Shown: positions 1 through 8,477 of the stretch, piece after piece | Layout: each line of letters begins with the position of its first letter | Position numbering within the stretch: position 1 is the stretch's first letter | Source: Rubritepida sp. | GTDB lineage: Bacteria > Pseudomonadota > Alphaproteobacteria > Acetobacterales > Acetobacteraceae | Reading direction: 5' to 3' | Length of the DNA stretch: 13,617 nt | Assembly (NCBI GenBank): GCA_014376425.1 | Contig: JACMRO010000107.1 | Location: forward strand, 1 to 13,617 | The notes under the pieces: model-generated | Seen by the model: the letters and a program-made list of their open reading frames with translations, nothing else | The model's database searches: none | Told to the model about the DNA's origin: nothing | Program-made: the position numbers and the translations under genes

Positions 1-98
1 ACACGGCGCAACAGCCCGCGGGGGGGTACGGCCGAACGGGACGGGCGCGCCTGCTCGGCGCCGGCCTTGCGCAGCAGCGTTGCCGGCAGGATCTTCAT
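1..98 (-). CDS. ntrY: NtrY-like sensor kinase, N-terminal fragment (cut by window edge)
   Basis: This is a partial gene reading leftward out of the window, with an ATG at 96-98 and 32 complete codons visible. The peptide starts MKILPATLLRKAGAEQ and is rich in Arg and Pro, as expected of the short cytoplasmic leader before the first membrane segment of NtrY. No membrane segment or kinase motif is reached. The call rests mainly on position: in many alphaproteobacteria ntrY directly follows ntrC, and NtrY is the membrane histidine kinase paired with NtrX. A GTG five codons upstream in the same frame (111-113) is an alternative start. No good Shine-Dalgarno sequence precedes the ATG. A run of seven G (20-26, plus strand) lies inside the coding part and could be a slippage-prone spot. 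The start codon lies in what looks like a degenerate copy of the adjacent 39-bp repeat. Confidence 0.6.
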   Translation of the reverse strand, partial: MKILPATLLRKAGAEQARPSRSAVPPRGLLRR

Positions 99-213
99 CG
101 GGGAATGCCGCACGTTACCGCGGGCGCGCGGGGCATCAGGAGACGCCGCGCACCGAACACAGGCGCGCGTGGCATCAGGAAACGCCGCGCACCGGATACT
201 GGCGCGCGTGGCA

Positions 214-239
<26 letters not shown>
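94..239. repeat. 39-bp tandem repeat, three clear copies plus one degenerate copy, at the ntrC-ntrY junction
   Basis: Three direct copies begin at 123, 162 and 201, exactly 39 bp apart. Each carries the core GGCATCAGGAAACGCCGCGC with one or two changes, followed by a variable 10-bp part. The copy at 201 contains the end of ntrC: on the minus strand the core reads V-R-G-V-S-stop, and the same six codons recur in the copies at 162 and 123. Because 39 is divisible by 3, all copies are in the same frame. A fourth, degenerate copy (about 94-122, offset by 38 bp) matches at roughly 16 of 19 core positions plus a 2-base gap, and it contains the ntrY ATG. Within each clear copy, minus-strand RNA can form a 7-bp GC-rich stem with a 2-nt bulge, leaving the UGA in the loop. 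It may act as an attenuator or weak terminator between ntrC and ntrY; this is inference. Confidence 0.85.
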
Positions 240-1653
<1,414 letters not shown>

Positions 1654-1657
1654 GCGT

Positions 1658-2803
1658 TCAATCGAGCTCCATCGGAATCGGTTCACCGGCCGGCGGCACA
1701 GGCATGGACAAGCGGAACGATGTGCGGCCCGGGCGACTGTCGCATTCGATCAGCGCACCATGATTGGAGACGAGCTTGGCGACCAGCGCCAGCCCCAACC
1801 CCTGCCCGCCCCGCTTGGTGGTGACGAACGGCTCGAACAGCGAGCTGCGGATATCCTCGGGGATGCCGGGGCCGTTGTCGCGCACGATGATCTGTAGCGG
1901 CAGGTGCACCCGCTGCGAGGTGCCGGGCACCGCGATCCGCACGCCGTGGTGATAGGCGGTCATCAGATGGATTTCAGGGTATTCCTGCTCGCACAGCGCC
2001 TCGGCGGCGTTCTTCACCAGGTTGAGCAGGATCTGCACCAGTTGGTCCCGATTGCCCCAGACCGGCGGCAGCGAAGGGTCGTATTCCTCGACGATGCGCA
2101 GATGCGCGGCAAACCCTTGTTGCGCCACACGCTTCACGTGGTTCAGGACGCGATGGATGTTGACCGGCGCGCGGTCCACCGGCTGGTCGGAGAACATCTC
2201 CATCCGGTCGATCAGCCTGGTGATGCGGTCGGTCTCATCCTGGATCAGCTGGGTGAGCTCGGTATCCGCCTCGTTGGCGTTCTGTTCCAATAGCTGGGCG
2301 GCGCCGCGGATGCCGCTGAGCGGGTTCTTGATCTCATGCGCCAGCATCGCCGCCATGGCGGTGGCACCGCGCGCCGCGCCCTGAAAGTTTAGCTGGCGGT
2401 CGAGCATTGCGGCGGCGCTGCCGTCGGTCAGCGTCAGCACCACGCCGCCGGCCATTTCCGCCAACGCGGCCGCGTGGATGGAGACGCCGCTGCGGTCCAG
2501 CTTCGGGCTCTGCAGCAGCAAATCATGGTCGGAGACCGGTGCGTCCTGCAGCCGGGTCTGGCGCAGCACCGCGAAGATGCGGCTGTCGGCAGGCAGAAAG
2601 TCACCCAGCGCCATGCCGACCAGATTGGCGGCCGATTGATCGAAAAACAGCTCCGCCGCCTGGTTGGCGAAGCGAAACCTGTCCTCGGCGTCCAGCACCA
2701 CCGCGGCGAGGGGCAGGGCGGAGAGGATGGCAGCCGATTCTGGCACCAGGATGCGCGGCGTGACCGGGTGGCGGGCCAAGCCTGCGATGCGGGCGCCGCT
2801 CAT
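1658..2803 (-). CDS. ntrB: Nitrogen regulation sensor histidine kinase/phosphatase NtrB
   Basis: This 381-residue soluble kinase has an N-terminal PAS-like domain (about residues 25-130). It then shows the H-box AMLAHEIKNPLSGIRGAAQ with phospho-histidine H156, the N-box LVKNAAEAL (N265), the G1 box DNGPGIP (309-315) and the G2 box GQGLGLAL (333-340). No membrane segment is present, as expected for NtrB. In the known pathway it phosphorylates or dephosphorylates NtrC in response to PII and glutamine status. The ATG at 2801-2803 overlaps the dusB TGA in an ATGA arrangement, which implies translational coupling, and an AAGG about 9 nt upstream could serve as the ribosome site. The reading frame stays open for a further 670 bp upstream, but that part is antisense-frame sequence inside dusB and has no kinase-like content. 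Confidence 0.96.
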   Translation of the reverse strand: MSGARIAGLARHPVTPRILVPESAAILSALPLAAVVLDAEDRFRFANQAAELFFDQSAANLVGMALGDFLPADSRIFAVLRQTRLQDAPVSDHDLLLQSPKLDRSGVSIHAAALAEMAGGVVLTLTDGSAAAMLDRQLNFQGAARGATAMAAMLAHEIKNPLSGIRGAAQLLEQNANEADTELTQLIQDETDRITRLIDRMEMFSDQPVDRAPVNIHRVLNHVKRVAQQGFAAHLRIVEEYDPSLPPVWGNRDQLVQILLNLVKNAAEALCEQEYPEIHLMTAYHHGVRIAVPGTSQRVHLPLQIIVRDNGPGIPEDIRSSLFEPFVTTKRGGQGLGLALVAKLVSNHGALIECDSRPGRTSFRLSMPVPPAGEPIPMELD

Positions 2804-3822
2804 GCCGCCAGCCTTGCGGGCGCCGGCGACTCGATCAGCGGCCGAAAGAAGCGCTCCATTTGCGCCTCCGCCGCCGCCGGGTCCTCCATGTGATTCACCG
2901 CCATGCGGAATTCGGCGCTGCCGGGCAGGCCTTTCGAATACCAGGCGACATGCTTGCGGGCGATGCGCACGCCGGCCGGTACGCCGTAATGCGAGAGCAT
3001 GGCGCGGTAGTGGCTCAGCAAAAGGGCGTATTGCTCGGCCAGGCCGGGTTCGGGCAGCACCTCGCCGGCGCGTAGGTAATGCGCGACATGGCGTGGGAAC
3101 CACGGCCGGCCATAGCAGCCGCGGCCGATCATGACGCCATCGGCGCCGCTCGCGGCCATCGCAGCGGCGGCGTCCTGCACAGTGAGGATGTCGCCATTGG
3201 CGATGACGGGAATGGTGACGGCCTGCTTCACCCGGGCGATGAAGTGCCAGTCCGCGTGGCCGGTGTAGAGCTGCTGGCGGGTGCGGCCATGGATGGTCAG
3301 CATGCGGATGCCGCATTCCTGGGCGATGCGGGCCAGCGTGGGCGCGTTGAGGCTCTGATGGTCCCAGCCCATGCGCATCTTCAGGGTGACCGGAACATTT
3401 ACCGCGCGCACCACCGCCTCCAGAATGCGGGCGGCGGCCACCTCGTCGCGCATCAGCGCCGAGCCGGCGCATTGCCCAACCGCGACCTTCTTCACCGGGC
3501 AGCCGAAGTTGATGTCGACGATGGCCGCACCGAGCGAGACGACCAGCTTTGCCGCCTCGGCCATCACGGCGGGGTCGGAGCCGGCGAGCTGGGTGGACGC
3601 CGTACCGCCATCCACATCCGCCATCATCAGGGACTGGCGGTTTTGACGGATCATCGCCTGGCTGGCGATCATTTCAGAAACGACGAGGCCGGTGCCCTGG
3701 GCGCGGGCGAGGCGGCGGAACGGCAGGTCGGTGATGCCTGACATGGGGGCCAGGATGACGGGCGTTTCGATGCAGACTCCGGGGGCAAGCTCGATGGGCG
3801 CGAGGGGGTAATTGCCTAACAT
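2800..3822 (-). CDS. dusB: tRNA-dihydrouridine synthase (DusB/NifR3 family)
   Basis: This FMN-dependent enzyme reduces specific uridines in tRNA to dihydrouridine. The 340-residue reading begins MLGNYPLAPIELAPG and shows the family signatures: APMSGITDLPFRRL near 25-38, the catalytic-cysteine motif INFGCPVKK with C108 followed by AGSALM, the TIHGRTRQQLY tRNA/FMN segment, IANGDI, and the FMN phosphate-binding segment GADGVMIGRG. It is the first gene of the dusB-ntrB-ntrC order first described as nifR3-ntrB-ntrC in Rhodobacter, and its stop overlaps the ntrB start. The start is uncertain: ATG at 3820-3822 is preferred by family length, ATG at 3832-3834 adds four residues (MAARM), and upstream in-frame ATGs reach 3927. 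None has a convincing Shine-Dalgarno sequence. The gene probably sets transcription of the whole operon from the divergent intergenic region. Confidence 0.93.
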   Translation of the reverse strand: MLGNYPLAPIELAPGVCIETPVILAPMSGITDLPFRRLARAQGTGLVVSEMIASQAMIRQNRQSLMMADVDGGTASTQLAGSDPAVMAEAAKLVVSLGAAIVDINFGCPVKKVAVGQCAGSALMRDEVAAARILEAVVRAVNVPVTLKMRMGWDHQSLNAPTLARIAQECGIRMLTIHGRTRQQLYTGHADWHFIARVKQAVTIPVIANGDILTVQDAAAAMAASGADGVMIGRGCYGRPWFPRHVAHYLRAGEVLPEPGLAEQYALLLSHYRAMLSHYGVPAGVRIARKHVAWYSKGLPGSAEFRMAVNHMEDPAAAEAQMERFFRPLIESPAPARLAA

Positions 3823-3977
3823 TCGTGCAGCCATACAGACTGGCGCGGATAGGGGCAACATTTGTGGGACTGTCCTGGCGCCTCCGGGCGGCTTCCCGGC
3901 CGTCGTGGCGCGGCTTTTACGGTGCATCAGCCACCGAGGGATTGGTTGCGGGCTGTCGATGCTCTACGCCCGGCGGC
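3823..3977. promoter_or_regulatory. Divergent intergenic region between dusB and ispDF
   Basis: This 155-bp gap separates two divergent starts, so it must hold promoters for both the dusB-ntrBC operon and ispDF unless transcription enters from elsewhere. I could not identify a convincing -35/-10 pair, a sigma-54 site or an operator in it. Both flanking frames stay open through part of the gap, so longer N-termini cannot be fully excluded. Confidence 0.4.
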
Positions 3978-5129
3978 ATGAACGTGGTGGCAATCCTGCT
4001 GGCGGCTGGCCAGGGCACGCGCTTCGGCGCTGGCCGCCCTAAGCAGTATTTGGCCATCGCCGGCAAGCCCGTACTGCGCCACGCGGCCGAGGCGCTGCTG
4101 GCAGACGGGCTGGTGGCCGCCACCCAGCCCGTCTGCCCGGCGGGTGAGGAAGCGGTGCTGGCGGCGATGCTGGAAGGGTTGCCTGCCCTGCCCGCGGTGA
4201 TGGGTGGCGCCAGCCGTGCGGCTTGGGTGCGTGCGGGGCTGGCGGCGCTGGCGGCGCTGGCACCCGATGTGGTGCTTGTGCACGACGCGGCCCGGCCTTT
4301 GGTGCCGGCCGGCACCGTGGCCGTCCTGCTCGCCGCGCTGCGCGATTCCCCCGGCGCCATCCCGGCCCAGCCGGTAAGCGACACGCTCAAGCGCGGCACG
4401 GCTGGCCTGATCGAGAACACGGTGCCGCGCGCAGGGCTGTTTCGAGCGCAGACGCCGCAGGCATTCCGCTTTACCACGCTGGTCGCAGCCCACGCCGGCG
4501 CGCCCGATGACGCGACCGACGACGCCGAGCTGCTGGAACGCATCGGCGCCGCCGTCGCCCTGGTGCCGGGCAGCGAGCGCAACGTGAAGATCACCTACCC
4601 TGAGGACCTGGACCGCGTGAATATCTGCCCGACCATGGTCTGCCGCGTCGGCACCGGCTTCGACGTCCACCGCCTGGTGGCCGGCCGGCCCCTCATCCTG
4701 TGCGGCATCACCGTGCCGCACGAGACCGGGTTGGCTGGCCATTCGGACGCCGATGTCGGCATTCACGCGCTGTGCGACGCGATCTATGGCGCACTGGGCG
4801 AGGGCGATATCGGCCGCCACTTCCCGCCCAGCCAAATGCAGTGGAAGGACGCGGATTCGGCGCAGTTCCTGCTCCACGCAGCAGCACGAATCACCGCGCG
4901 CGGCGGGCGACTGGTCAATGCCGACGTCACGCTGATCTGCGAACGACCGAAGATTGGGCCGCACGCGAGGGCGATGGAGACCAGGCTGGCGGCACTGATG
5001 GGCGTGGACGTGGCGCGCGTGGGGGTGAAAGCCACTACGACGGAGCGGCTGGGGTTCGCCGGGCGCGAGGAAGGCATTGCGTGCCAGGTGGCGGTGAGCA
5101 TCCTGATGCCCGATCAAATCTCAACCTGA
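3978..5129 (+). CDS. ispDF: Bifunctional IspD/IspF: MEP cytidylyltransferase and MEcPP synthase
   Basis: This 383-residue fusion carries out two steps of non-mevalonate isoprenoid synthesis: CTP-dependent activation of 2-C-methyl-D-erythritol 4-phosphate, and cyclisation of the CDP-ME 2-phosphate to MEcPP. The IspD half (about 1-220) begins VVAILLAAGQGTRFGAGRPKQ, with the catalytic Arg and Lys, then VLVHDAARPL, PVSDTLKR, RAQTPQAF, TDDAELLE and NVKITYPEDL. The IspF half (about 225-383) has VGTGFDVHRL, LAGHSDADVGIHALCDA (metal ligands), DIGRHFPP, NADVTLICERPKIGPH and GVKATTTERLGFAGREEGIA. The start gives the standard IspD N-terminus; the open frame upstream lacks family similarity. One oddity is that the nucleotide-binding loop usually written GGxxRxxSVxxGL reads GGASRAAWVRAGL, with Trp replacing the usual Ser. 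The last 16 bp overlap the end of the convergent kup remnant. Confidence 0.96.
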   Translation: MNVVAILLAAGQGTRFGAGRPKQYLAIAGKPVLRHAAEALLADGLVAATQPVCPAGEEAVLAAMLEGLPALPAVMGGASRAAWVRAGLAALAALAPDVVLVHDAARPLVPAGTVAVLLAALRDSPGAIPAQPVSDTLKRGTAGLIENTVPRAGLFRAQTPQAFRFTTLVAAHAGAPDDATDDAELLERIGAAVALVPGSERNVKITYPEDLDRVNICPTMVCRVGTGFDVHRLVAGRPLILCGITVPHETGLAGHSDADVGIHALCDAIYGALGEGDIGRHFPPSQMQWKDADSAQFLLHAAARITARGGRLVNADVTLICERPKIGPHARAMETRLAALMGVDVARVGVKATTTERLGFAGREEGIACQVAVSILMPDQIST

Positions 5130-5745
5130 CTGCCCAGCTTCACCACCCGCGCCGGCGGCAGCCGGAGATACTCGGTGGCGGAGCCGGACAAGCGGACCAT
5201 CGCCGCGAAAGGCCCCCTGCCAGCGCGGCATCCCCGGCCGCGCCGCGGGCACCAGAATCTGCCGGTCCAGCCCGTAGAAAGTCGCCATAGGCTCGGCACG
5301 CCACGCTGCGGGCGACAGGAACAGAGCGCGCGGCACGTCGGGTTCCTCCATGTAGCCGAAGGTCAGGCAGGCGCGGGCCAGCTCGCAGTCCAGTTCCTCC
5401 AGCGTCAGTCGATGCGCGCCGGCCGCCTGCGGGGTCAGCGCGGTTAGAGCGTCAGCAATAGCAGCTGCTCACGCATCGCATGGTGGTGCTGAGCCTGTGC
5501 AGCAGCGCCGTTGGCACCCCTATGCGCTCCTGGGTAAAGTAGACCGCGAGGCCTGGAACACGGGGCACCTTGGTCGTTGAGCGGGAGAAACTTGCCAGCG
5601 GCAGCCCTGCCTGCGCCAGCTTGGCCGCCTGCAGCCCGCGCTCCCGCGCCCAGGTGCCGAAGAACAGGATCAGCACCGCCGCGATCGCCACCGGCGACCA
5701 GGCCCCGCCCATGATCCTGATCCATTGGGCGGGGAACGGGTGGGT
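5114..5745 (-). pseudogene. kup: Degraded 3' remnant of KUP/Trk-type potassium transporter gene
   Basis: Four frame segments read in order give the C-terminal third of a KUP potassium uptake protein: a last membrane segment (GGAWSPVAIAAVLILFFGTW), then PRVPGLAVYFT with VPTALLHRL, then HHHAMREQLLLLTL, then the stretch ending FGYMEEPDVPRALFLSPA with ILVPAARPGMPRWQ, and finally SGSATEYLRLPPARVVKLG ending QVEI-stop. These match the order of the KUP C-terminus as I know it. The frame changes are near 5490 (consistent with loss of one base), near 5447 (one base lost) and at the C-run 5213-5217. About 400 N-terminal residues (most membrane helices and the start) are absent; similarity fades upstream of about 5745, before the divergent lipoprotein gene. 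It cannot encode a working transporter. Single-base deletions in GC-rich sequence could partly be sequencing errors, but the missing 5' two-thirds cannot be explained that way. Confidence 0.88.
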
Positions 5746-5834
5746 ATGGCTTCGGTTAGCAGGCAGGGACTTATAGGCGCCACACGGTTGCATCCCATTC
5801 GACAGCCGCATGCCGGCGGGCTTAAGCTCAAACG

Positions 5835-6185
5835 ATGATCCGTACCCTTCCTGCCATCGCTGCCGCCCTCGCGCTCACCGCCTGCGTGGCGCCTACCCGC
5901 ACGGCGGTGGGGCCGGACCAGCAGACCCGCCCTGGCGTGCGCGTGGAATGCCGCGAGGCCGCAGACCGCACCCTGGTGCGGCAGGACAGAGGCCAGTTGA
6001 TCCGCGAGGATGAGCGCAACGCGCGGCTGGGTTCGGAAACCGGTTCGCAGGGTTTGCGCACCACCTTCGACACGCTGGGGCGGCAATTCCGGCGCGACAA
6101 CCTCGCTGCCGACTGCGAACGGCAGAACGGCTATTCGGCCCCCAGCCCGCAGCCAGCGCCGACAGCCCGCCAAGGCGGCGGTTGA
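5835..6185 (+). CDS. Small predicted lipoprotein of unknown function
   Basis: This 116-residue protein begins MIRTLPAIAAALALTACVAP, a short lipoprotein signal peptide with lipobox LTAC and predicted lipidated cysteine C17. The mature part is hydrophilic and rich in Arg, Asp and Glu, with two further cysteines (in VECRE and DCERQ) that could form a disulfide, and a Pro/Gln/Gly-rich tail. I do not recognise a family and assign no function; it should be anchored in the periplasmic face of the inner or outer membrane. It starts about 90 bp from the broken end of the kup remnant, on the opposite strand, and converges with comEC. There is no strong Shine-Dalgarno sequence before the ATG, so the call rests on the clean signal peptide and frame length. 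Confidence 0.75.
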   Translation: MIRTLPAIAAALALTACVAPTRTAVGPDQQTRPGVRVECREAADRTLVRQDRGQLIREDERNARLGSETGSQGLRTTFDTLGRQFRRDNLAADCERQNGYSAPSPQPAPTARQGGG

Positions 6186-6214
6186 GGCAACCAGCAAGCC
6201 GGGGCTGCCAGGTA

Positions 6215-6235
6215 GCGGCCTGACCCTCAGGCGGC
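6215..6235. terminator. Possible bidirectional hairpin between convergent genes
   Basis: An inverted repeat GCGGCCTGA-CCC-TCAGGCGGC sits in the 57-bp gap between the lipoprotein stop and the comEC stop. It has six consecutive pairs and then two more beyond a mismatch. Position between convergent genes suggests a terminator, but the loop is only three bases and there is no U-tract on either side. Confidence 0.35.
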
Positions 6236-6242
6236 GGGCGGC

Positions 6243-8393
6243 TTACTCCGTCAGCGCCGCCGGTTGCCCGTCAGGGGTGAAGCGTGGCAGCGGCCGTGGT
6301 GGCACCCAGGGGCGGTCGCCACGCGCCGCGCGGTCGCTCAGTACCATCGCGCCGTCGCGGCCAAGCCACACAGCGTGCGCGCCATCGCGCCAGACTGAAA
6401 AGCGATCGATCACCACCGAACCCTCGCAACGACCCCGCACCGGCTCTGGCGAGAGGATGATGTCGGCCTGGCCACAGGGCGGCTCGGCCGGCGGCGTGAT
6501 GTCCCGCCCGGCATTGCGGCCGCGCGGCGGCGGCGGCGTATGGCGCAGCATCACCAGCAGGGGCCCGTCCGGTGCCAGGCGCAGGCGGCAGAGCGCGCCT
6601 GTGCAGTCGGGCTGTGCGGCCGCCTCCGTCTGGCCCCAGGCCCGCAGCCAGGCCTCGGCCACGAAGCGCGGGGCGCCCGGGCCACGCGCCAGGAAGACCT
6701 GGCCGTCGGCGTGGCGCAGCCCGATCAACCGGGCATCGGCCGAGATCAGCGCGTCCGGCGGGCGGGTGAAGCGGCCCGCGCCCAACCCCAGCAGGATCAG
6801 CGCCACCCCCAGCAGCCGCCAGCCGCCCCGCCACAGCGCCAGCCACACCATGCCGGCAGCGACCATCGCCAGGCCCCAGCCGGGTAGCGGCGTAGCCGGA
6901 AGGCTGGCCCCCGGCCAGGCGGCGACGAAGCGGGCGATAGCGAGCACACCCTCCACCCCCCAACCCATCAGCCGCAGCGGCCAGCTCTCCAGCCCCAGCG
7001 GCATCAGCAGCGCCGCTGCCATCCCCGCCGGCATAACCAGGAAGCTGGTCAGCGGCACCGCCAGCGCGTTGGCCGCCACGCCGTACAACTGAACCCGGCC
7101 GAAGTGATACAGGCCGAAGGGTGTCGTTGCGGCGCCGGCCAGGATGGAGGTCGCGATTGAGCCGGCCAGCAACAGCCCGGCCCGGCGCCACCAGGCTTGC
7201 CGCTCGCCCGGCCGGTGCAGATGCGGCCGCGCCCACTCCCAGGCCGCGATCAGCGCCAGCACCGCGGCGAAACTCATCTGGAAGGACGGACCCAGCAGCG
7301 CCGCCGGCTGCAGCATGAGCACTACGCCGGCCGCGATCGCCAGGCCGCGCAGGGTCAGCGCGCGGCGGCCGGCCAGCAGCGCCAGGGTCACCAGGGCGGC
7401 CATGGCGAAGCTGCGCTGCATCGGCACTTCCGAGCCGGTCAGCACCATGTAGAAGCCCCCCAGCGCCAACGCCGCGACCGACGCCGGCAGCCGCACATCC
7501 ACCCGCAACGCCAGCCATGGCCCCAGCGCCAGCCCGAAGCGAATGATCCAGGAGCTGAGCCCCATCACAATGGCGATGTGCAGGCCCGAGACGCTGAGCA
7601 AATGCGCCAGCCCCGAATCGCGCATCGCCACCATCTCCGGCGCGGCAATGGCGGTCTGGCCACCGGTGATGAGCGCCGCCGCGATGGCGCCTGCGGGGCC
7701 GGGAACGGCCGACAGCACCCGGGCCTCGATGGTGGCGCGCAGGCCGGCCAGCGGCGGCGCCTGGGCCGCCGCCTCGACCACGCTCAGCGCCCCCAGCGCC
7801 ATGCCGCTGCCGCCCAGGCCGGAGAACCAGGCGGCGCGCTGGAAGTCCCAGGCACCGGGATGGGTGGGGGCGCCGGGCGGTCGCAGCAATGCCCGCATGC
7901 TGATGACCTGCCCGGGCTGCGGCCGCGCCATGTCGCGCACATGCAGCCGGATGCGGATGTGGCGCGCGGCCGGCGGGCCGCCCTCCCAATGCGCGCCGCG
8001 CAGGGTGACGCGCAGCCCCTCGGGCAGCACATCGGCCTCCGCCACCGTCCCGGTGACGATGACGGCGCCGCGCGGCAGGTCCAGCGGCGGGGGGGCGCGG
8101 GCGGCGTGCCAGGCAGCCAGGCCGAAGCCCAGCGCCGCGGCGGTGGCCAGCGCCAGAACCGCCGCCACGGCGGGTGCCCGGTGCCACAGCAGCAAGACCA
8201 CGACGAAGGGTAGCAGCGCCAATCCCTGCAAGGCCGCGCCGGGCTCCGCCGGCAGCTGGAAATAGGCCAGGATGCCGACCGCCAGCGCCACCGGCAGCCA
8301 CAGCAGAAGGCGGCCCTGCTGCGCCGCCAGCAGCCCATCCAGCCGCAGCCGGAACAGCAGCGCTCCGCCGCTTGCAACCGTAGATTGCGACAT
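6243..8393 (-). CDS. comEC: ComEC/Rec2-family DNA uptake channel protein
   Basis: This 716-residue polytopic membrane protein has the ComEC layout. Two N-terminal membrane segments (about 30-70) and a DUF4131-type segment carrying an OB-like stretch (about 105-200, ending PGAWDFQRAAWFSGLGG) come first. The competence domain follows, with the hallmark LLSVSGLHIAIVMG (265-278) and many hydrophobic helices to about 560. The soluble C-terminal part (about 570-716) corresponds to the position of the metallo-beta-lactamase-like domain, but I see no HxHxDH-type metal motif there. In competent bacteria ComEC carries single-stranded DNA across the inner membrane. The start ATG at 8391-8393 has an AGGG about 7 nt upstream and an N-terminus leading into the first hydrophobic segment; the long open frame beyond it runs antisense to gltX. 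The gene diverges from gltX with an 84-bp gap, a neighbour pair I recall from other alphaproteobacteria. Confidence 0.92.
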   Translation of the reverse strand: MSQSTVASGGALLFRLRLDGLLAAQQGRLLLWLPVALAVGILAYFQLPAEPGAALQGLALLPFVVVLLLWHRAPAVAAVLALATAAALGFGLAAWHAARAPPPLDLPRGAVIVTGTVAEADVLPEGLRVTLRGAHWEGGPPAARHIRIRLHVRDMARPQPGQVISMRALLRPPGAPTHPGAWDFQRAAWFSGLGGSGMALGALSVVEAAAQAPPLAGLRATIEARVLSAVPGPAGAIAAALITGGQTAIAAPEMVAMRDSGLAHLLSVSGLHIAIVMGLSSWIIRFGLALGPWLALRVDVRLPASVAALALGGFYMVLTGSEVPMQRSFAMAALVTLALLAGRRALTLRGLAIAAGVVLMLQPAALLGPSFQMSFAAVLALIAAWEWARPHLHRPGERQAWWRRAGLLLAGSIATSILAGAATTPFGLYHFGRVQLYGVAANALAVPLTSFLVMPAGMAAALLMPLGLESWPLRLMGWGVEGVLAIARFVAAWPGASLPATPLPGWGLAMVAAGMVWLALWRGGWRLLGVALILLGLGAGRFTRPPDALISADARLIGLRHADGQVFLARGPGAPRFVAEAWLRAWGQTEAAAQPDCTGALCRLRLAPDGPLLVMLRHTPPPPRGRNAGRDITPPAEPPCGQADIILSPEPVRGRCEGSVVIDRFSVWRDGAHAVWLGRDGAMVLSDRAARGDRPWVPPRPLPRFTPDGQPAALTE

Positions 8394-8477
8394 GCCCGAC
8401 CCTACAAGGTGCCGCGACGCTCTGGCCAGCGGCGATTCGCACTGGACGCCGGCACGCGGCGCGGGGATATCCAGCGC

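Noticed and set aside
2804..3472. N-terminal extension of ntrB of about 220 residues
   Set aside because: It lies within dusB in another frame and has low-complexity Arg/His/Gly composition; the ATGA overlap at 2800-2803 gives the natural start.
3927..5117. 396-residue minus-strand frame
   Set aside because: It is antisense to ispDF, which carries all family motifs.
5444..5811. Two independent small membrane-protein genes
   Set aside because: Read together with the frames at 5114-5351 they form a continuous KUP C-terminus, so they are pieces of one pseudogene.
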